Shown here: one piece after another, positions 45,472-54,113 of the stretch
Numbering within the stretch: the stretch's first letter is position 1
Layout: each line of letters opens with the position of its first letter
Assembly (NCBI GenBank): GCA_017999985.1
Contig: JAGNKU010000004.1
Location: 248,001 to 312,000 of the forward strand
Direction: 5' to 3'
Source of the DNA: Phycisphaerae bacterium
GTDB taxonomy: Bacteria > Planctomycetota > Phycisphaerae > UBA1845 > Fen-1342
Length of the DNA stretch: 64,000 bases
Position numbers and translations under genes: made by a program
Notes under the pieces: generated by a model
Seen by the model: the letters and a program-made list of their open reading frames with translations, nothing else
What the model was told of the DNA's origin: nothing
Database searches by the model: none

Positions 45472-47910
45472 ATGCGGCGGAGTTGGGCTCTTTTGCGACC
45501 TGGCCTCTGGCTGGCGGCACTTACGATCCTTGGGGCGGCGGCGCCCGCCCACGCGGCGCGGAATTACCTCATCATCACGGCGCAGGATTACGCCAACAGC
45601 GCCCCGCTGAATCAGTTCATCGCGCACCGCGAGGCAACGGGGTTCCGCGTGACGACCTACGTGGCCACCAGCGGGCAGACGAACACGTCGATCCGGAATT
45701 ACGTGCTCGGCCTGTGGGGCACGCTCAACCAGCCCGAGTACATTCTGATCGTCGGCGACACGAGCGGAACGTCGGCGACGAACAGCACGGTGCCGCACTT
45801 CGTCGGTGGCGGCAGCAAGTCGGCGGTGACGGACTGGCCGTACGGCTGCATGCCGGGCGGCATCGACTGGTACCCCGATATTCCGGTCGGCCGGTTCAGC
45901 GTCGCCTCGGTCGCGTCACTGGGCGACGTGGTGACGAAGACCCTGTGGGTCGAGGCGGGGAACTTCCCCAATCCGGACTTCTACCGGCGCGGGGCGTTCC
46001 TGGCGAACGCGGACACGCAGGGCACGGCGGAACCCACGCACGACTGGGTGATTGACACCTACTTCGAGCCGCACGACTACGAGGGGGTGCGCATCTACGC
46101 GTCGCAGGGCGGCGACACGGCGGATGTCACCGCGGCCCTCAACACGGGCTGCTTGTTCACGGTCTACTTCGGTCACAGCTCGTCGTCGGGCTGGTGGAGC
46201 CCGTCGTTCACACAAAGCAACGTCAACGCGCTGACAAACACGGGCCTGTACGGCCTGGTGTTCGGCTTCTCCTGCAACACGGCCAACTACTCGCTGAGCG
46301 AGTGCTTCGGCGAGACTTGGCTGCGCGCACCGCTGAAGGGGGCGGCGGCGTACATCTCGGCGTCCAACTACATTTACTGGGGCAGCTGGGAGGCCTGGCA
46401 GCCGTCGGTCCATCTCGAGAAGGCGTTCTTCGGCTCGTTCTTCGAGAAGAACGAGTGGGAACTCGGCGCCGCCTGGCTCGACGGTTTGTACCGCTTCCTG
46501 GCGTCGTATGGAGGCTGGTCCGGCAATCTCAACCAGCAGCCGCCCAACCACCTCGACGAATGCCGGAACTTCTTCGAGGAGTTCGTCATCCTCGGTGACC
46601 CGGCCCTGCTGCTGCCGCACGGCAATGCCTTCCGGCTCCTCGTCGCGCCGGAGTCCGCCGCGGTGTGCGCGCCGCAGGACGCGGTCTACACAATCGACGT
46701 GCAGCCCGCGGGTGACTTCACGGAGGTCGTAAGCCTGAGCGTGCCGGACGCGCCCCCGGGCGCGACGATCACCTTCAGCGCGAACAATGCCGTCCCGCCG
46801 TTCTCAGCGGTCCTCACCGTCGGGAATACGGGCGGCGTGCCGCCGGGCAACTACACGCTGAACATCCAAGGCACTTCGGCGTCGGCGACGCGCAGCGTGG
46901 CGGCAGGGCTGTACGTCGCCGCCGGGGCGCCCAGCGCCCCCGCCCTGACCAGCCCCACGGACGGGGCGACGGACGTGGCCTTGCGGCCCCAGTTCGTGTG
47001 GGCGGCCGTCACCGGTGCCATGGAGTACACCGTCGAAGTGGCAACGGATACGGGCTTCACCAACATTGTCGCGGCGGCGACGACCACGGATACCAACTAC
47101 ACACTGGTGAACGCGCTCGAGTCGCTGACATGGTACTACTGGCACGTGCGTGCCACGAACGGCTGCGGGGACGGCGCGTTCGCGGCGGCGCGCAGCTTCA
47201 AGACCGTGGGGATGATCATGCCGGTTTCGTACGACATGCTCAACGGCGAGACGGGCAACTACACCTACTACGACGACACCTATAACGGGTCCGGCAATCC
47301 ACAGCAGGCGCTCTCGCCGCTCAGCGGCGGGCTCGGCGACCTGACCAACGGCGTGATCGCGACGCAGAACTGGAATGTCGCGAACCTGCCCTACGTCGGC
47401 TGGCACACGGTGATGCCGACGATCACGTTCCATTTCGCGGAAGACATGCGGATTCACACCGTGGTGCTGCACGTTGATGATTCGAATGGCGCGGGTGGCG
47501 TGTATCCGCCGTCGCTGGTGCGCCTGACGATGGGTGGACAGGTGCTGGAGTACACGCCGGTCGATCCGCCGGGGGGCGAGCCGTTCGCCTTGACATATTC
47601 CGGCCTGGATCTCCAGGGCAGCACGCTGGAAGTCTACCTGGGACGAACGAGCACGCATTATCTGATGCTGAGCGAGGTCCAGTTCTTCGGCACGCCGGTG
47701 TTCATTACCGGCGACCTGAATTGCGACGGCGTGGTGAACTTCAAGGACATCAACCCGTTCGTGCTGTACATGTCGAGCTTTGAGAACTGGCAGACGCAGT
47801 ACGCGGGTTGTGATCCGGAGAACGGCGACATCAACGGCGACGGGCTCTACCCGTCCTTCGCGGATATCAACCCGTTTGTCATGCTGCTCAGCGGCGCGGC
47901 GGCGCCGTAG
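45472..47910 (+). CDS. Secreted C25 (gingipain-like) cysteine peptidase with dockerin-like tail
   Basis: 812 aa from ATG 45472, with GGAGG 6 bp upstream. The signal peptide ends at about AHA (28). The C25 domain has the catalytic pair in YFGHSSSSGWW (His) and FGFSCNTANY (Cys), plus the nearby 'GDPALLLP' end of the caspase-like fold. Beta-sandwich domains follow, one fibronectin III-like (PSAPALTSPTDGATDV) and one resembling a carbohydrate-binding domain. The last 66 residues are two dockerin-like repeats (GDLNCDGVVNFKDINPFV; GDINGDGLYPSFADINPFV). It is likely an extracellular endopeptidase feeding the peptide transporters, or acting on surface proteins. Confidence 0.88.
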   Translation: MRRSWALLRPGLWLAALTILGAAAPAHAARNYLIITAQDYANSAPLNQFIAHREATGFRVTTYVATSGQTNTSIRNYVLGLWGTLNQPEYILIVGDTSGTSATNSTVPHFVGGGSKSAVTDWPYGCMPGGIDWYPDIPVGRFSVASVASLGDVVTKTLWVEAGNFPNPDFYRRGAFLANADTQGTAEPTHDWVIDTYFEPHDYEGVRIYASQGGDTADVTAALNTGCLFTVYFGHSSSSGWWSPSFTQSNVNALTNTGLYGLVFGFSCNTANYSLSECFGETWLRAPLKGAAAYISASNYIYWGSWEAWQPSVHLEKAFFGSFFEKNEWELGAAWLDGLYRFLASYGGWSGNLNQQPPNHLDECRNFFEEFVILGDPALLLPHGNAFRLLVAPESAAVCAPQDAVYTIDVQPAGDFTEVVSLSVPDAPPGATITFSANNAVPPFSAVLTVGNTGGVPPGNYTLNIQGTSASATRSVAAGLYVAAGAPSAPALTSPTDGATDVALRPQFVWAAVTGAMEYTVEVATDTGFTNIVAAATTTDTNYTLVNALESLTWYYWHVRATNGCGDGAFAAARSFKTVGMIMPVSYDMLNGETGNYTYYDDTYNGSGNPQQALSPLSGGLGDLTNGVIATQNWNVANLPYVGWHTVMPTITFHFAEDMRIHTVVLHVDDSNGAGGVYPPSLVRLTMGGQVLEYTPVDPPGGEPFALTYSGLDLQGSTLEVYLGRTSTHYLMLSEVQFFGTPVFITGDLNCDGVVNFKDINPFVLYMSSFENWQTQYAGCDPENGDINGDGLYPSFADINPFVMLLSGAAAP

Positions 47911-48025
47911 CGGCCGGGAGCATCGGCCCCTCCAACCTGAGCATCGTGTGTGTGCGGTATGAGCACGCAGCCGGCGCCGCGCGGGCAAGCGCGACGCCGG
48001 CCGGGCTCGTGGGACGTGTGGGGGA

Positions 48026-48088
48026 TCAGCGGGCGCTCAGCAAGATCACGAATGGATTGATGTCGCCGAAGTCCACGTCACCGTCCGG
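48026..48088 (-). pseudogene. Remnant of a dockerin-like C-terminus
   Basis: On the minus strand one frame reads DGDVDFGDINPFVILLSAR then a stop, which is the end of the dockerin-like tail found on three other proteins in this window. Its own upstream gene is missing: beyond the junction the sequence becomes a thioesterase start in another frame. This is a truncated, decayed end. Confidence 0.75.
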
Positions 48089-48215
48089 TTGCGCAGACCG
48101 TCTCGTCGCCATCCCAGGCACTGCGGATATGCAACCCGTGCTCGTTGAGCCGGCCGCAGCCGTAGCAGTAGACAACGTCGTCGGGATAGAAATCCTGAAT
48201 GGCTGACACTTGCAT
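48078..48215 (-). pseudogene. Truncated PaaI-type thioesterase N-terminus
   Basis: From ATG 48215 the frame reads MQVSAIQDFYPDDVVYCYGC, then GRLNEHGLHI and WDGDETVC, the well-conserved start of a hotdog-fold PaaI-family thioesterase of about 150-200 aa. It stops after about 45 codons, exactly where dockerin-like sequence begins in a shifted frame. No catalytic region remains. The rest of 47911-48354 shows no further gene. Confidence 0.7.
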
Positions 48216-48354
48216 CACGATTGAGCTCCGCGCACACCCCATGGCCGCGCACGAGCGGCCGGCTGCTTGCATTCGCGGTCCGGAAGTTCAGGTCTGCGCG
48301 CATACCCCAGTCTGCGTATGATCACAAGATTCGCTTTTCGCCTCATGCCCCTGC

Positions 48355-49272
48355 TCACTTGCGCAACATGAAACAGGCCTGTTCGCCGACCATCTCCACG
48401 CCAACTCGGCGGTCGGTCATCAAACCATCCAGGATCTTGATCACTTCATGCCGATGAGCCGCCAGACCGGTGGCGATGTCCGCCAGCGTGCAGGGACGAC
48501 GCTGCAGCAGCGCGACCACGGCCTCGCGCGTCACCCGGCCGAGCGCGGCGCAGGCGGAGACGGGGTGCGGCCCGATCACCTCGGCTGGCGGCGTGAAAGC
48601 CCGTGCGATTTCGGCGAGACGCTCCGGGGAGACCGGCGTGACCCAGGATTCCGCCGGCGGGCGGGTCGCCGTGTTCAACTGCACGCGGTCAGCACCCAGC
48701 TGGCCGACACGCTCAACCAGTTGGCGCACGCGCGGCGCAGCGCTGGCCGGCCCGTCGATGAGGAACACCTCCAGCCAATACGCCCCGCGGTAGTCGCGCC
48801 GGAACTCCGCCAACCCGCGCCAGACCTGCTCCGCGGAGAGCGCCGCGTGGGGTCGATTCACCACCTGAAACGCAACCTCGTCCGCCGCGTCGAGCGATGG
48901 GATGACGAGATCGGCCTGTTGCAGCGCCGCACGTACGTCGGCACGCCACAGCAGGGAACCATTGGTCAACACCGCCACGGGAGTCGTGGTCAACCGTTTG
49001 AGTTCCGAAATCAGCTCGGCGAGACCGGCGTAGAGCGTCGGTTCGCCGGAGCCGCCGATCGTCACATAGTCCGGGCGGGCGTCGAGCCCGCGGCGCACGT
49101 CCGCCAGGATCTCGTCCGGTGTAAACCACGCTTGCCGCTCGATCGTCTGGCAGGTCGTGCGGCCCAGTTGGCAATAGACGCAGTCGAACGTGCACGTTTT
49201 GTACGGCACGACGTCGATGCCCAGCGAGCGGCCAAGGCGACGCGACGCTACCGGACCGAACACGTGTTGCAT
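48355..49272 (-). CDS. Radical SAM protein
   Basis: 305 aa from ATG 49272, with GGAAG upstream. The radical SAM cysteines are in CTFDCVYCQ (CxxxCxxC), with the 'GSGEPTLY' SAM-binding segment. The C-terminus contains a small helical, winged-helix-like part (TLADIATGLAAHRHEVIKIL). It resembles the COG0731 group of Fe-S oxidoreductases, whose substrates are mostly unknown. It is the last gene of the long minus-strand run that begins with the Orp-like genes. Confidence 0.88.
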   Translation of the reverse strand: MQHVFGPVASRRLGRSLGIDVVPYKTCTFDCVYCQLGRTTCQTIERQAWFTPDEILADVRRGLDARPDYVTIGGSGEPTLYAGLAELISELKRLTTTPVAVLTNGSLLWRADVRAALQQADLVIPSLDAADEVAFQVVNRPHAALSAEQVWRGLAEFRRDYRGAYWLEVFLIDGPASAAPRVRQLVERVGQLGADRVQLNTATRPPAESWVTPVSPERLAEIARAFTPPAEVIGPHPVSACAALGRVTREAVVALLQRRPCTLADIATGLAAHRHEVIKILDGLMTDRRVGVEMVGEQACFMLRK

Positions 49273-49296
49273 TGCACTTCCGGGTGCCAAACCATC

Positions 49297-49980
49297 CTAC
49301 TTTCCGTGCGGGCACTTTTTGAGCGTCAGGAACCAGTCGAGGACCTTCGTGTCAGCCGCGGATTTCTCGACGCGCTCCTTCGCGGCGCCGCAGGAGCCCG
49401 GCGGCGGCACGATGACGTCGTCGCCCGGTTGCCAGTTGGCGGGCGTCGCGATCTTGTGTTCGTCTGAGTGCTGCATGGCCACCAGCAGGCGTTTCACCTC
49501 CTGCATGTTGCGCCCGTTGGCCAGCGGGTAATACAAGACCGCGCGCACGATGGCCTGCGGATCGATGATGAACACGGCCCGTACGGCCTGCGTGTTGCTC
49601 GCCGCCGGCTGGAGCATCCCGTATTTCTTCGAGACCTCCATGGTCAGATCGCTGATCACCGGGAATGTGACCTCGACACCCTTCAGGTCCTTGTACGTGA
49701 TCTTCTCCTTGATCGTGCGCAGCCAGGCGATGTGGCTGTACGTGCTGTCGATCGACAGCCCGAGCAGCTCGCAGTTGAGGGCTTTGAATTCGCCGGCCAT
49801 GCTGGCGAACGTCATGAACTCCGTCGTGCAGACCGGCGTGAAATCCGCCGGGTGCGAGAAGAACACGACCCACTTGCCTTTGTAGTCTGCAGGGAAACGG
49901 ATCTTGCCCTGTGTGGTCTCGGCCTCGAACTCGGGGGCTTTGTCGCCGATCAACGGCATGCGGCATGTTTCGTCGGTCAT
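49297..49980 (-). CDS. Peroxiredoxin (Prx6 subfamily)
   Basis: 227 aa from ATG 49980 (AAGGAG 6 bp upstream). The peroxidatic cysteine is in FTPVCTTE. Two later cysteines, in GSCGAAKERV and KKCPHGK, fit the C-terminal resolving pair seen in archaeal-type Prx6 proteins. The enzyme reduces H2O2 and organic peroxides in the cytoplasm. The length is typical. It lies 11 bp after the metallo-hydrolase gene, in keeping with an anaerobe's oxygen defence. Confidence 0.94.
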   Translation of the reverse strand: MTDETCRMPLIGDKAPEFEAETTQGKIRFPADYKGKWVVFFSHPADFTPVCTTEFMTFASMAGEFKALNCELLGLSIDSTYSHIAWLRTIKEKITYKDLKGVEVTFPVISDLTMEVSKKYGMLQPAASNTQAVRAVFIIDPQAIVRAVLYYPLANGRNMQEVKRLLVAMQHSDEHKIATPANWQPGDDVIVPPPGSCGAAKERVEKSAADTKVLDWFLTLKKCPHGK

Positions 49981-49991
49981 GAGTCGCTCCT

Positions 49992-50855
49992 TCATTGGCT
50001 TTGTGATTGTCCGGTCCTTGTTGAGAATTCGAATACCGCGCCCACTTCGCCAGGCGTGCAGCGGCGCGGCAATCCAGTCGCGAGCGTCGCCAAAACGGGC
50101 AAGCCCGTGCAGTGGGTCGGAATCACGCTGTTCACGCCCAGGGCAGCGAGCTCATTGATGGTTCGCGTGACGCGCTTCGTCGATACGCTCTGCAGGTGCA
50201 TGCCGCCCAGAACGGCGACAAGCGGAAGACCGGGATACAGCGTCTGTGCGTGGCGCAGCGTGTTGACTACGCCGGCGTGTGCACAACCCAGCACCACCAC
50301 CATGCCGTCCGCCGCGCGCACAATCAACGCCTGATCATCGCTCAGCGCGTCGGCCTGCTCGCCCGCGGTATCCACGTAAAAGCTGTCGTCGTCCGGCTCA
50401 AAATCGGTCACGCGTGGCACTTCGCCCGTAACACACAGCTCGGGGCTGATCTCGGTCGGACTGCGCGTGGCAACCAGGCGCGCCGCGAGTCGAGTGCGCA
50501 GGTCCGCGGAAGGGACGGGTAACCCGATTGCGCGAATGTGGCCATTGGCCGCACGCTTGTACTTCGCTTCCAGGGCCGCGGGGTGCGCAAACACGCGTGC
50601 CGCTGGAGCCAGGTTCAACATCACCCCCAGCGCGCCGGTGTGGTCATAGTGACCGTGGCTCAGCACAATCGCGTTCGCCGTCTCGAGCGGAATGCCGAGC
50701 TCACGGGCGTTGGGCTGGAGTGCCGCCCCCGGTCCTGTATCGAACAGCAGGCGGCTGGTGGGCGTCTCGACCCAGCATGCCCAGCCGTGCTCGGCCAGCA
50801 GACCTCGCCGCCGCACGTAGTTGTCAACCAGGATGGTGATACGTACGGTGCTCAT
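49992..50855 (-). CDS. Metallo-beta-lactamase fold hydrolase (COG1237-like)
   Basis: 287 aa from ATG 50855; the upstream ribosome site is weak. The metal motif SHGHYDHTGAL (HxHxDH) and later LGCAHAG and GGMHL segments are present. The arrangement resembles proteins annotated as dihydropterin-ribofuranosylaminobenzene phosphate synthase-like (COG1237), whose true role is usually unproven. It is immediately followed by the peroxiredoxin gene. Confidence 0.85.
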   Translation of the reverse strand: MSTVRITILVDNYVRRRGLLAEHGWACWVETPTSRLLFDTGPGAALQPNARELGIPLETANAIVLSHGHYDHTGALGVMLNLAPAARVFAHPAALEAKYKRAANGHIRAIGLPVPSADLRTRLAARLVATRSPTEISPELCVTGEVPRVTDFEPDDDSFYVDTAGEQADALSDDQALIVRAADGMVVVLGCAHAGVVNTLRHAQTLYPGLPLVAVLGGMHLQSVSTKRVTRTINELAALGVNSVIPTHCTGLPVLATLATGLPRRCTPGEVGAVFEFSTRTGQSQSQ

Positions 50856-50903
50856 GAGCTGTCCACGCCACACACCGGGCCCGACACAAGCGGGCCGGGC
50901 TCC

Positions 50904-51293
50904 CTACGAACCACTCTCAGCGGCCGCCAGCAACGCCTCCAGGGCCTGGGCCGTCTCGTCGTCGAAGCCCGAGAAGGCCTGCCCCTGGTAGAAGATGATG
51001 GGCAGGTACGCGAAACTGGCGGATACGCCCTGGCTGGTGGAGTGCAGCGCCTCGTGCTGCGCCAGCCGCGCCGCCTCCCCCGACTCATACGTCAGGTGCT
51101 CCTCGATCACCAACGTGGGGTGCGCGTCCCCGATGTCCGCCAGCCAGGCCAGCGCGGCCAGGCACATCGGCCCACTGTTGTTGTGGAAAACGAGCAGGAC
51201 ATCCGGGTCTGGTGGCTCAGATCCTGCCGATGTCACCGGGCAGCCGGCGAGCAGCGGGGCGACGAACAGAACGACGACCGGCCAAGCTCTCAT
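50904..51293 (-). CDS. Small lipoprotein with thioredoxin-like fold
   Basis: 129 aa from ATG 51293, whose first bases overlap the previous stop (ATGA). The lipobox LLAGC is at about residue 18. The rest resembles a thioredoxin-like domain, with FHNNSGPMC at the active-site position, carrying a single cysteine, and YLPIIFYQGQAFSGFDDET carrying the expected cis-proline. With one cysteine it cannot be a classical disulfide reductase. It is translationally coupled to the deacetylase-like lipoprotein and probably works with it at the membrane. Confidence 0.65.
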   Translation of the reverse strand: MRAWPVVVLFVAPLLAGCPVTSAGSEPPDPDVLLVFHNNSGPMCLAALAWLADIGDAHPTLVIEEHLTYESGEAARLAQHEALHSTSQGVSASFAYLPIIFYQGQAFSGFDDETAQALEALLAAAESGS

Positions 51294-52228
51294 GGTGCGC
51301 CACACGGGTTGTACAATTGATCCACGTCCTCCAGCTCTTCGAGCGGGACCGCCGGCGTCGGCGTGTCGTACAGGACTTCCCGGTTGACCGGGATCATGCT
51401 CAACGGCACCTGGATGTTCACGCCGCTCGCGGCCGTCACCCACGCGTCGAAGCTCTCGGCCCATTGAATCTCGCCACTGTCGAGCAGGTTCTCATAGACC
51501 GTCCACCAGGCCTGCTTCATGCCCCCCAGGTAGGCGTGCGATGCGACCATGATCCGCTTGGGTCGCTTCGCCAGCGATTCCTGCAGCACCTGGGCGAACT
51601 CCTCCGCCGTTGAGCCGCGCGCCCACAGCGAGTAGTCGCACAGGCTGCCGTGGCCCATGTCCTCGAAGGTGACATTGCTGACCGAGATGAGCTGGCAAGC
51701 GTATTCGTCCGGATCGTAGATGAGCGCTTCGACGTCGCTGGTGCCGCGCGCGAGGATATACGCCACCCCCAGCGCGTCCGCCGCCCTCAACGTGTTCTCA
51801 TCGTACGCAAAGTACCGGCTGCCGAAAGCCCGCATAGGCTTGCCGGTCACTTCCTCAACCAGCGCCTTCGTCGTGCTCATGACTTGATACTGCGTGTCGT
51901 ACGCCACATCCCACAGCGGTTCCTCGGCATACCCGCCCGCGATCTCGTGTCCCTGATCGGCCAGCCACCGGATGTCCGCAGGGTAAGCGGCGAGGATGTT
52001 CTCCTGCACATAGATCAGCGCCTTCAGGTTCCGCCGCTCGAGCGCGTAGGCCCAGTTTCGGAGCCCCTGGATGTCGTGGAACTCGATCAACTGCACCAGG
52101 CCCACCGGTTGCTGCGCGCGGTCTGTCGCCGACTCCAGCCACGGCAGCGGCCAGCCTTCGCAACCGCTCAAACCACCCAGCAGACTGCCGACGACTCCGA
52201 TGAGTATGCACCTGGTCATTCGTGTCAC
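51290..52228 (-). CDS. Lipoprotein with polysaccharide-deacetylase-like fold
   Basis: 312 aa from GTG 52228, with AAGGAGG 5 bp upstream; ATG 52219 is the alternative. The signal peptide ends in a lipobox-like GLSGC. The mature part resembles a NodB-type barrel (LIEFHDIQGLRNWAYAL, GHEIAGGYAEEP, AFGSRYFAYDENTLRAADALG). The typical metal ligands are only partly visible, so activity on sugars is uncertain. It is anchored outside the cytoplasm and overlaps the next gene by 4 bp. Confidence 0.65.
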   Translation of the reverse strand: MTRMTRCILIGVVGSLLGGLSGCEGWPLPWLESATDRAQQPVGLVQLIEFHDIQGLRNWAYALERRNLKALIYVQENILAAYPADIRWLADQGHEIAGGYAEEPLWDVAYDTQYQVMSTTKALVEEVTGKPMRAFGSRYFAYDENTLRAADALGVAYILARGTSDVEALIYDPDEYACQLISVSNVTFEDMGHGSLCDYSLWARGSTAEEFAQVLQESLAKRPKRIMVASHAYLGGMKQAWWTVYENLLDSGEIQWAESFDAWVTAASGVNIQVPLSMIPVNREVLYDTPTPAVPLEELEDVDQLYNPCGAP

Positions 52229-52250
52229 GTGTGCCTCCTTCACCGGACGT

Positions 52251-52421
52251 TCATGCCGGCTTCCGCACGTGCGCGAGCGCGCGAATCACCTCCGGCACAT
52301 GGGTAAACGCCGGGCCGCCGCCCGCCATCTCCGGTGCCGGGTCGTTCGCCTGAAGCCGGTCCACCGTCCACCGCTCGAAGAACTTCGCAACTTCGCCGCT
52401 CACGCTTTCCTCGTCATTCAA
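52251..52421 (-). CDS. Small hypothetical protein (56 aa, TTG start)
   Basis: From TTG 52421, overlapping the thioesterase stop (TTGA), the frame runs 56 codons with the GC-rich third positions of real genes here. The product is soluble and acidic at first (NDEESVSGEVAKFFERW) and ends in RALAHVRKPA. Its stop is 14 bp before the ribosome site of the lipoprotein gene. No family is recognised. The rare start codon makes this tentative. Confidence 0.4.
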   Translation of the reverse strand: MNDEESVSGEVAKFFERWTVDRLQANDPAPEMAGGGPAFTHVPEVIRALAHVRKPA

Positions 52422-52897
52422 CTCTGTCGCTCAACGCACGCCCTAGTAGGTTCAGGTGTAGTCATGGAGCGCCCTTTTTCCAGGAACTTCCCGATGGCTG
52501 TCGCGCGCACCTGGCCAGCCTGCCGGATTTCCGCGCGCAAAACGAACAGGGGCGGCGACGCACGTTCCACAAATGCGCGTAGCTGCAGCAGACCGTCGCT
52601 GACCACCGGATGCCGAAAACGGACGCACAATTCAGCGGTCAGGCCGTGGCGCCCCTGCGCAAACAGGCAGTTGGTCATCGCCGCATCCAGCAGCGTTGAA
52701 ATCACGCCGCCGTGCAGGATGCCATTGTAACCCTCGTACGCCGGCTCAGGCTGGAACGTCGCCTGCACGCTCCCGTCATCCGCTACCGCGAAGTGCAATC
52801 GCGGAGCGCGCCCGTTGACGTGACCGCAAACGACGCAGCGGCCGTGCGCCCGCGCCCGGGTTTCCTCCAGCAGGCTCTGGCCGACGTCAGTGGTCAC
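52418..52897 (-). CDS. PaaI-type hotdog thioesterase
   Basis: 159 aa from GTG 52897, overlapping the Mrp-fusion stop by 11 bp. The CxxC start (CVVCGHVNG) and the hotdog helix region (YNGILHGGVISTLLDAAMTNC) are typical of PaaI-like acyl-CoA thioesterases. It is intact, unlike the fragment at 48078-48215. Its place inside the ATPase operon is unusual and its acyl substrate unknown. Confidence 0.85.
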   Translation of the reverse strand: MTTDVGQSLLEETRARAHGRCVVCGHVNGRAPRLHFAVADDGSVQATFQPEPAYEGYNGILHGGVISTLLDAAMTNCLFAQGRHGLTAELCVRFRHPVVSDGLLQLRAFVERASPPLFVLRAEIRQAGQVRATAIGKFLEKGRSMTTPEPTRACVERQS

Positions 52898-54113
52898 AGG
52901 GGTTGGCTCCCGTCTGCAGTGTGCCCGCCAGGTAGGCAGCGACCACGTCGTCGGCCAGTTCCGGCGGTGCGCCCATGATCACCTGAATCCCATTCTCGGC
53001 AAAGAGCTGTTGCGCACGCTGCCCCATGCCGCCGGTGATGATCACGTTGGCGCCCTGCTCATGCAGCCAGCGCGGCAGCACACCCGGTTCGTGCGGCGGC
53101 GCGCGGTGCACCGTCTTGGCGCGGGCGGCTTTGGCGCCCGGGGCGACGTCGTATACGGCGAATTCGGCACAGTGACCGAAATGCGTGCAAAGACGACCGT
53201 TCTCAACCGGGATGGCGATCTTCATAAGGCAATCCTCCGTGGAATATGCCGGCCTATCATCCGCGGCTCGCGCCGGCAGGCTCAGTAACGTTTGCACGAT
53301 GGTCGCGAAGGCCCGCGCCGCGGGGCTGTCCTGCGCACCAGAGGCCACAGGCGCGCCGGCGTCGCCACCGATGACCACGCGCGGATCTATGGGAATCGCT
53401 CCCAGGAACGGCACACGTGTTTCTTCGGCCAGACGCTGCCCGCCACCTCTCTTGAACAGGTCCACCACGTGCCCGCAACTCGGGCACGCGAACCCACTCA
53501 TGTTCTCGACGACGCCGGCGACCGACAGGCTCAGCGACCGGCAGAACGAGACACAACGGCGTACGTCGGCCACGGCCAGCTCCTGCGGGGTGGTCACGAT
53601 GACCGCCTGGGCCGGCTGCCCGACCAGCTCCGCGACCGCGAGCGGTTCATCGCCGGTGCCAGGGGGCGAGTCCACGACCAGGTAGTCCAGTGTGCCCCAG
53701 TTCACGTCCTTCAGAAACTGCTTGATGGCCCCAAACTTGCGCGGCCCGCGCCAGATGACCGGGGCACGCTCGTCCGGAAGAAAGAAGTCGATCGAGATGA
53801 CCGCCAGCCGCTCGCTGACCCGCACCGGCTCGAGCAGCCCCTGCACGACCTCCGGCCGACGGCCCTCCAGACCAAGCAGCCGGGGGATGCTCGGGCCGTG
53901 AATGTCCACGTCCAGCAGCCCGACGTGCGAGCCGGCGGCGGCCAGGGCCACGGCCAGGTTGGCGGCCACGGTGCTCTTGCCCACACCGCCCTTGCCGGAG
54001 AGTACGAGCAGTTTCTGCCCGATGCGTTCCATGCGTCCCCGCAGAATCTCGTTCTCGAGTTCCCGCTCCGGATCCACCTGCCTCGGGGATGAACTCGGGC
54101 AACGATCCGTCAT
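52887..54113 (-). CDS. Mrp/NBP35-type ATPase fused to a NifX/MTH1175-like domain
   Basis: 408 aa. Residues 1-280 are an Mrp-family P-loop ATPase: Walker A GKGGVGKST, DVDIHGPS, and a CPSCGH pair for bridging a cluster. Residues 295-408 form a dinitrogenase-cofactor-type (NifX/NifB C-terminal, MTH1175-like) domain starting MKIAIPVENGRLCTHFGHC, with ITGGMGQRA. The same fusion, as I recall, occurs in the Orp complex of Desulfovibrio vulgaris (DVU2109). It probably carries or delivers an Fe-S or mixed-metal cluster. An internal start at the second domain is possible. The start overlaps the previous gene by 4 bp. Confidence 0.9.
   Translation of the reverse strand: MTDRCPSSSPRQVDPERELENEILRGRMERIGQKLLVLSGKGGVGKSTVAANLAVALAAAGSHVGLLDVDIHGPSIPRLLGLEGRRPEVVQGLLEPVRVSERLAVISIDFFLPDERAPVIWRGPRKFGAIKQFLKDVNWGTLDYLVVDSPPGTGDEPLAVAELVGQPAQAVIVTTPQELAVADVRRCVSFCRSLSLSVAGVVENMSGFACPSCGHVVDLFKRGGGQRLAEETRVPFLGAIPIDPRVVIGGDAGAPVASGAQDSPAARAFATIVQTLLSLPARAADDRPAYSTEDCLMKIAIPVENGRLCTHFGHCAEFAVYDVAPGAKAARAKTVHRAPPHEPGVLPRWLHEQGANVIITGGMGQRAQQLFAENGIQVIMGAPPELADDVVAAYLAGTLQTGANPCDH

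Noticed and set aside
53180-53225. Separate gene for the NifX-like domain after the Mrp ATPase.
   Set aside because: The frame is continuous with the ATPase and the fusion is known in Orp-type loci. An internal start remains possible.
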